A stretch of 57,237 bases of DNA from NCBI GenBank assembly GCA_902779505.1, contig CACZBZ010000009.1, positions 1-57,237 on the forward strand. Direction: 5' to 3'. The position numbers were made by a program, and so were the translations under genes. The notes under the pieces were generated by a model that saw only the letters and a list, made by a program, of their open reading frames with translations, ran no database searches and had not been told where the DNA came from. Shown here piece by piece: positions 54,676-57,237 of the stretch. Each line of letters begins with the position of its first letter. The first letter of the stretch is position 1. Source of the stretch: an uncultured Lachnospiraceae bacterium (GTDB lineage Bacteria; Bacillota; Clostridia; Lachnospirales; Lachnospiraceae).

Positions 54676-56133
54676 TCAGTCTGCGATCTTTGTTCCTTTT
54701 ATCAATGCACCATGCTTTGAATAATTTACAAAAGTGATATTATTGTGGCTCGATACAATTTCTTCGGCTGATTCAATGTATGTCAAAAATTCTTCTTTGG
54801 TATATACTTCGCTTCCGTCGCTACTATCTACTTTTACTAAATTAGTATCACTGACTTCAGCGGCATCCATGGTTCCTGAAGCATGTGTATGATTACTCGG
54901 ATATGCCAAATCTAGGCCAAATATATCTACCGTTTCAGCTCCTGCCATTATGGCAAACTCAATAGCCATGATTGCCACATTGTCGATATCTGCTCTGTCC
55001 ATATAATATTTTTCGCCGGTGTAATATTCAGCAAATTGCCAGTTGGCACATGCATTTATGCATAGAGGAATATCTGTATTCAAGCCAGACACCTGCTCGA
55101 ATGTCCTGTTTAGTGGGTCCAATACCACTGCAATATCAGGCTTTATTCCAAGGTCCAGCAACTTCTTCAGCACGGTCCCCACGCATACCAACTTAGAATC
55201 CGATCTCTTCTCTTTTATTATATCTATACGATCATCCAAAGATGGGCCTGCTGCGATTACCATCCAGCTGCTTGACCTGTTATTCTCTATATATTCGTCT
55301 ATATTTTTCTTGATTTTCTCAATGTTTCTTTGTCTATTGATTGAGGCCAATTGTCCTAGATATAACCGTGTATCATTTATCGCATCAAGCCTCGACAAAA
55401 GGTCATTCAGGTCAAAATACAATTGTTTAAACCACTTCTCTATATATACGGCCTTACTTTCATTAAATGCCCGTACTAGTGACTTTTCGATCTCCTTTTT
55501 TTCTGACAGAACAACGTGCTGCTTATCCTGCGGAATCCAGTCAATCACACCATATTCGTGCGCCAGTTCAATCCTTCTTTCATCAATATCATATATATAT
55601 ATATCAGCACTCCCGTTTGAAATACATGATATCTGATAGGCGAGATAACCCAAATCACAGCCGGCGATGTGATATTCTGTCATCTCAGGTCTAAAGAGAA
55701 GCTCGGCATGTTCATAGCCCTCCCACATAGGATCAATCTCACTATGAAGCAATTTTTTATCCTCTTTTCTCATCATCGTGAGAAATCCGCTTCTTGAACT
55801 ATACAATTCATAATCCTGCTCGTCTGCGGTAACATCATACGTTCTCATTGCATCATAAAGAAGCGGAATATAATCTTCAATCGCATCGGCCATACGGGCA
55901 ATATCCTCGTTTTTTCCCTTGTCGATTATGGAAGTCCAACCATTCCATATGCTTTTACCAAACTCGGTATTAGTCTTCATCGATTCAATAGATAATGTCT
56001 TGATTGGTTCAAGAAGCATATCCCATTCTTCCTGAATGAAATAATTATTTTGACGATGTCTTCTTAAAAGCATCTCTTTAAGACATGGTATAACTTGAGC
56101 TGAATAATAGACCTGACTTAGATATTCATTCAT
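54676..56133 (-). CDS. Motility-associated (Maf, DUF115) glycosyltransferase, copy 4, shorter core
   Basis: A 485-residue protein. The ATG at 56133 with AAGGGGA upstream is the start; the open frame extends to 56220 only by reading through a repeat. It has VIAAGPSLDDRID, DPLNRTFEQVSGLN and GLDLAYPSNHTHASGTMD. Compared with the other three it lacks the 20-residue stretch after the YYxGEKY motif (the xxYCxxRGIKxxxxGS part) and has a longer helical insert before the core. It is nearest to flagellin and may be the first enzyme of the operon. Confidence 0.88.
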   Translation of the reverse strand: MNEYLSQVYYSAQVIPCLKEMLLRRHRQNNYFIQEEWDMLLEPIKTLSIESMKTNTEFGKSIWNGWTSIIDKGKNEDIARMADAIEDYIPLLYDAMRTYDVTADEQDYELYSSRSGFLTMMRKEDKKLLHSEIDPMWEGYEHAELLFRPEMTEYHIAGCDLGYLAYQISCISNGSADIYIYDIDERRIELAHEYGVIDWIPQDKQHVVLSEKKEIEKSLVRAFNESKAVYIEKWFKQLYFDLNDLLSRLDAINDTRLYLGQLASINRQRNIEKIKKNIDEYIENNRSSSWMVIAAGPSLDDRIDIIKEKRSDSKLVCVGTVLKKLLDLGIKPDIAVVLDPLNRTFEQVSGLNTDIPLCINACANWQFAEYYTGEKYYMDRADIDNVAIMAIEFAIMAGAETVDIFGLDLAYPSNHTHASGTMDAAEVSDTNLVKVDSSDGSEVYTKEEFLTYIESAEEIVSSHNNITFVNYSKHGALIKGTKIAD

Positions 56134-56154
56134 TCTTACTGTTCCCCTTATTTT

Positions 56155-56360
56155 TGCTCGGATTACGCTAACAAATATACTCGCGAATTGCTTCGCAATT
56201 TGCTCGTTATGAAGAAACATCGCTTCGCGATGAGCAATCCTCTCACTTGCTCGAATTGCGCTAACAAGTATACTCGCGAATTGCTTCGCAATTTGCTCGT
56301 TATAAAGAACATCGCTTCGCGATAAGCAATCCTCGTTTTTACTCGGATTGCGCTAACTCA
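56155..56360. repeat. Tandem hairpin-rich repeats between flagellin and the Maf array
   Basis: Two copies of a 92-93-base unit and the start of a third (at 56155, 56248 and 56340). Each unit has a hairpin GCGAATTGC-TTC-GCAATTTGC (56183-56203, 56276-56296) and a second, CATCGC-TTC-GCGAT (from 56218 and 56310). A separate perfect GCTAACTCA...TGAGTTAGC hairpin follows (56352-56375). The copies differ at only a few bases. Together with the flagellin terminator this fills the 383-base gene-free stretch 56134-56516; no gene was found in it. Confidence 0.85.
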
Positions 56361-56409
56361 TTTACATGAGTTAGCTTCTTTATACATTATAAATTATTTC
56401 CCCGTATAT

Positions 56410-56445
56410 AGAAAGAACCCGAGGGTAAAAACCCTCGGGCTTTCT
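56410..56445 (-). terminator. Flagellin terminator
   Basis: A long stem: CCCGAGGGT (56418-56426) pairs with ACCCTCGGG (56431-56439), extended by AGAAAG and CTTTCT outside. It lies 71 bases after the flagellin stop. T residues on the minus strand are few (TTCTTTC), but the stem is very stable and typical of highly expressed genes. Confidence 0.8.
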
Positions 56446-56516
56446 ATGATAGTGTCCGACATTTCGGAAAAAACATGGCCCCCGAAACGTCCAACTCTTT
56501 TCACAATGATGATTAA

Positions 56517-57237
56517 TTAGCCTAACAGTGACAGAACGCCCTGGTTTGACTGATTAGCCTGAGCAAGCATTGCCTGGCCAGCCTGAGCAAGGATGTTGTT
56601 GTTAGAATATCTAACCATCTCTTTTGCCATATCTGTATCACGGATAGCAGATTCAGCTGCTGTAGTATTCTCAACTACGTTATCCAGGTTGTTGATTGTA
56701 TGCTCAAGTCTGTTCTGAACAGCACCGAGATCAGATCTCTGCTGGCTGAGTGCTGTAATTGCGCTCTTGATAGCAGTAATTGCAGCCTTAGCATCACCAT
56801 GACTTGCAACCTTTACGCTGTCTTTTGCTACGCCTAAGCTTGCTGCATCCATAGCAGCGATACTAATTGTAATCTGGTTAGCTGCAGCTGTTTCTGCACC
56901 AACCTGAAGCTTCTTGCCTGTGAAAGTACCACTAAGAAGCATCTGATTGTTGAATGATGTTGTAGCTGATACTCTGTCGATTTCATCAACAAGTGCGTCA
57001 ATCTCTGACTTGATGTATGATCTATCTTCTGACATATTTGTATCGTTAGCTGCCTTAACTGCAAGTTCGTTCATTCTCTGAAGCATATCGTGAACTTCGT
57101 TCAACGCACCTTCAGCTGTCTGTACTGCAGAAATACCATCCTGAGCGTTTGTAGAAGCCTGTGTAAGACCTCTGATCTGTCTTCTCATCTTCTCACTGAT
57201 TGCAAGGCCTGCTGCATCATCTGCTGCACGGTTGATC
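56517..57237 (-). CDS. Flagellin, N-terminus beyond window
   Basis: The last 240 residues of a flagellin are present; the first 30 or so lie outside. The frame is open to the edge: INRAADDAAGLAISEKMRRQ is the conserved N-terminal D1 segment, followed by LTQASTNAQDGISAVQTAEG and VKAANDTNMSEDR. The C-terminal part has LGAVQNRLEHTINNLDNVVEN, AESAIRDTDMAKEM and ends LAQANQSNQGVLSLLG. There is no D2/D3 insert, so it is a short flagellin. Codon use is strongly biased, as expected for an abundant protein. The neighbouring Maf array probably glycosylates it. Confidence 0.96.
   Translation of the reverse strand, partial: INRAADDAAGLAISEKMRRQIRGLTQASTNAQDGISAVQTAEGALNEVHDMLQRMNELAVKAANDTNMSEDRSYIKSEIDALVDEIDRVSATTSFNNQMLLSGTFTGKKLQVGAETAAANQITISIAAMDAASLGVAKDSVKVASHGDAKAAITAIKSAITALSQQRSDLGAVQNRLEHTINNLDNVVENTTAAESAIRDTDMAKEMVRYSNNNILAQAGQAMLAQANQSNQGVLSLLG

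Noticed and set aside
56134..56220. N-terminal extension of Maf copy 4 by 29 residues
   Set aside because: It reads through the hairpin repeat; the ATG at 56133 has a proper ribosome site and matches the start of the paralogues.
56155..56360. CRISPR array
   Set aside because: The repeats are adjacent 93-base units with internal hairpins and no variable spacers, and no cas genes are present.
1..57237. tRNA or rRNA genes
   Set aside because: No cloverleaf with a TTCGAATC-type arm or conserved rRNA segment was noticed by eye; a covariance search would be needed to exclude them fully.

Overview
The window reads as a motile, Gram-positive, strictly bacterial chromosome segment of the Lachnospiraceae type (Butyrivibrio-like; this is inferred from gene content and protein style, not from a marker gene). 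Supporting signs are an SAM-I riboswitch before metK, a Gram-positive Tad pilus operon with no secretin, a short flagellin, a small alarmone synthetase, SleB/M23/LysM wall enzymes and strong AGGAGG ribosome sites. Most genes lie on the minus strand.

Layout. 1-7.7 kb: a partial family 2 glycosyltransferase, then dusB-coaX-small protein-birA-argF, an SH3/SleB-type wall hydrolase, a TrmH-type methyltransferase and pfkA. 7.8-12.7 kb: dnaE, and the divergent riboswitch-controlled metK. 12.8-18.6 kb: an HD-GYP protein, murA, a LysM-G5-M23 peptidase, a coiled-coil membrane protein, a possible small RNA, a small (p)ppGpp synthetase and a conserved 87-residue protein. 18.7-24.7 kb: a sugar block (galE, a sugar nucleotidyltransferase, a GT-B-like protein, a GH36 alpha-galactosidase). 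24.9-28.1 kb: a PaaK-like adenylate-forming enzyme that overlaps a voltage-gated-type potassium channel tail to tail, and a RelE/ParE-like toxin with an overlapping 51-residue partner. 28.1-37.7 kb: an eleven-gene Tad (Flp) pilus operon.

37.8-41.7 kb is a zone of decay: a YgjV/GNAT gene with a shifted end, a HAD gene with an internal deletion and a headless Rpn-type nuclease fragment flank an intact soluble chemoreceptor/FIST sensor pair. 41.7-57.2 kb is a surface or flagellin glycosylation island: three CgeB-like glycosyltransferases, four motility-associated (Maf, DUF115) glycosyltransferase paralogues, another GT-B enzyme, an epimerase, an ATP-grasp ligase, two small unknown proteins, and a flagellin gene running off the right edge.

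Points that stand out: at least four genes (dnaE, the 87-residue gene, the PaaK-like gene, a CgeB gene) start exactly six bases after an extended -10 box and have no ribosome site, so they look leaderless; the epimerase/ATP-grasp/glycosyltransferase set suggests an amide-decorated sugar; and hairpin-rich tandem repeats separate the flagellin from the Maf array.
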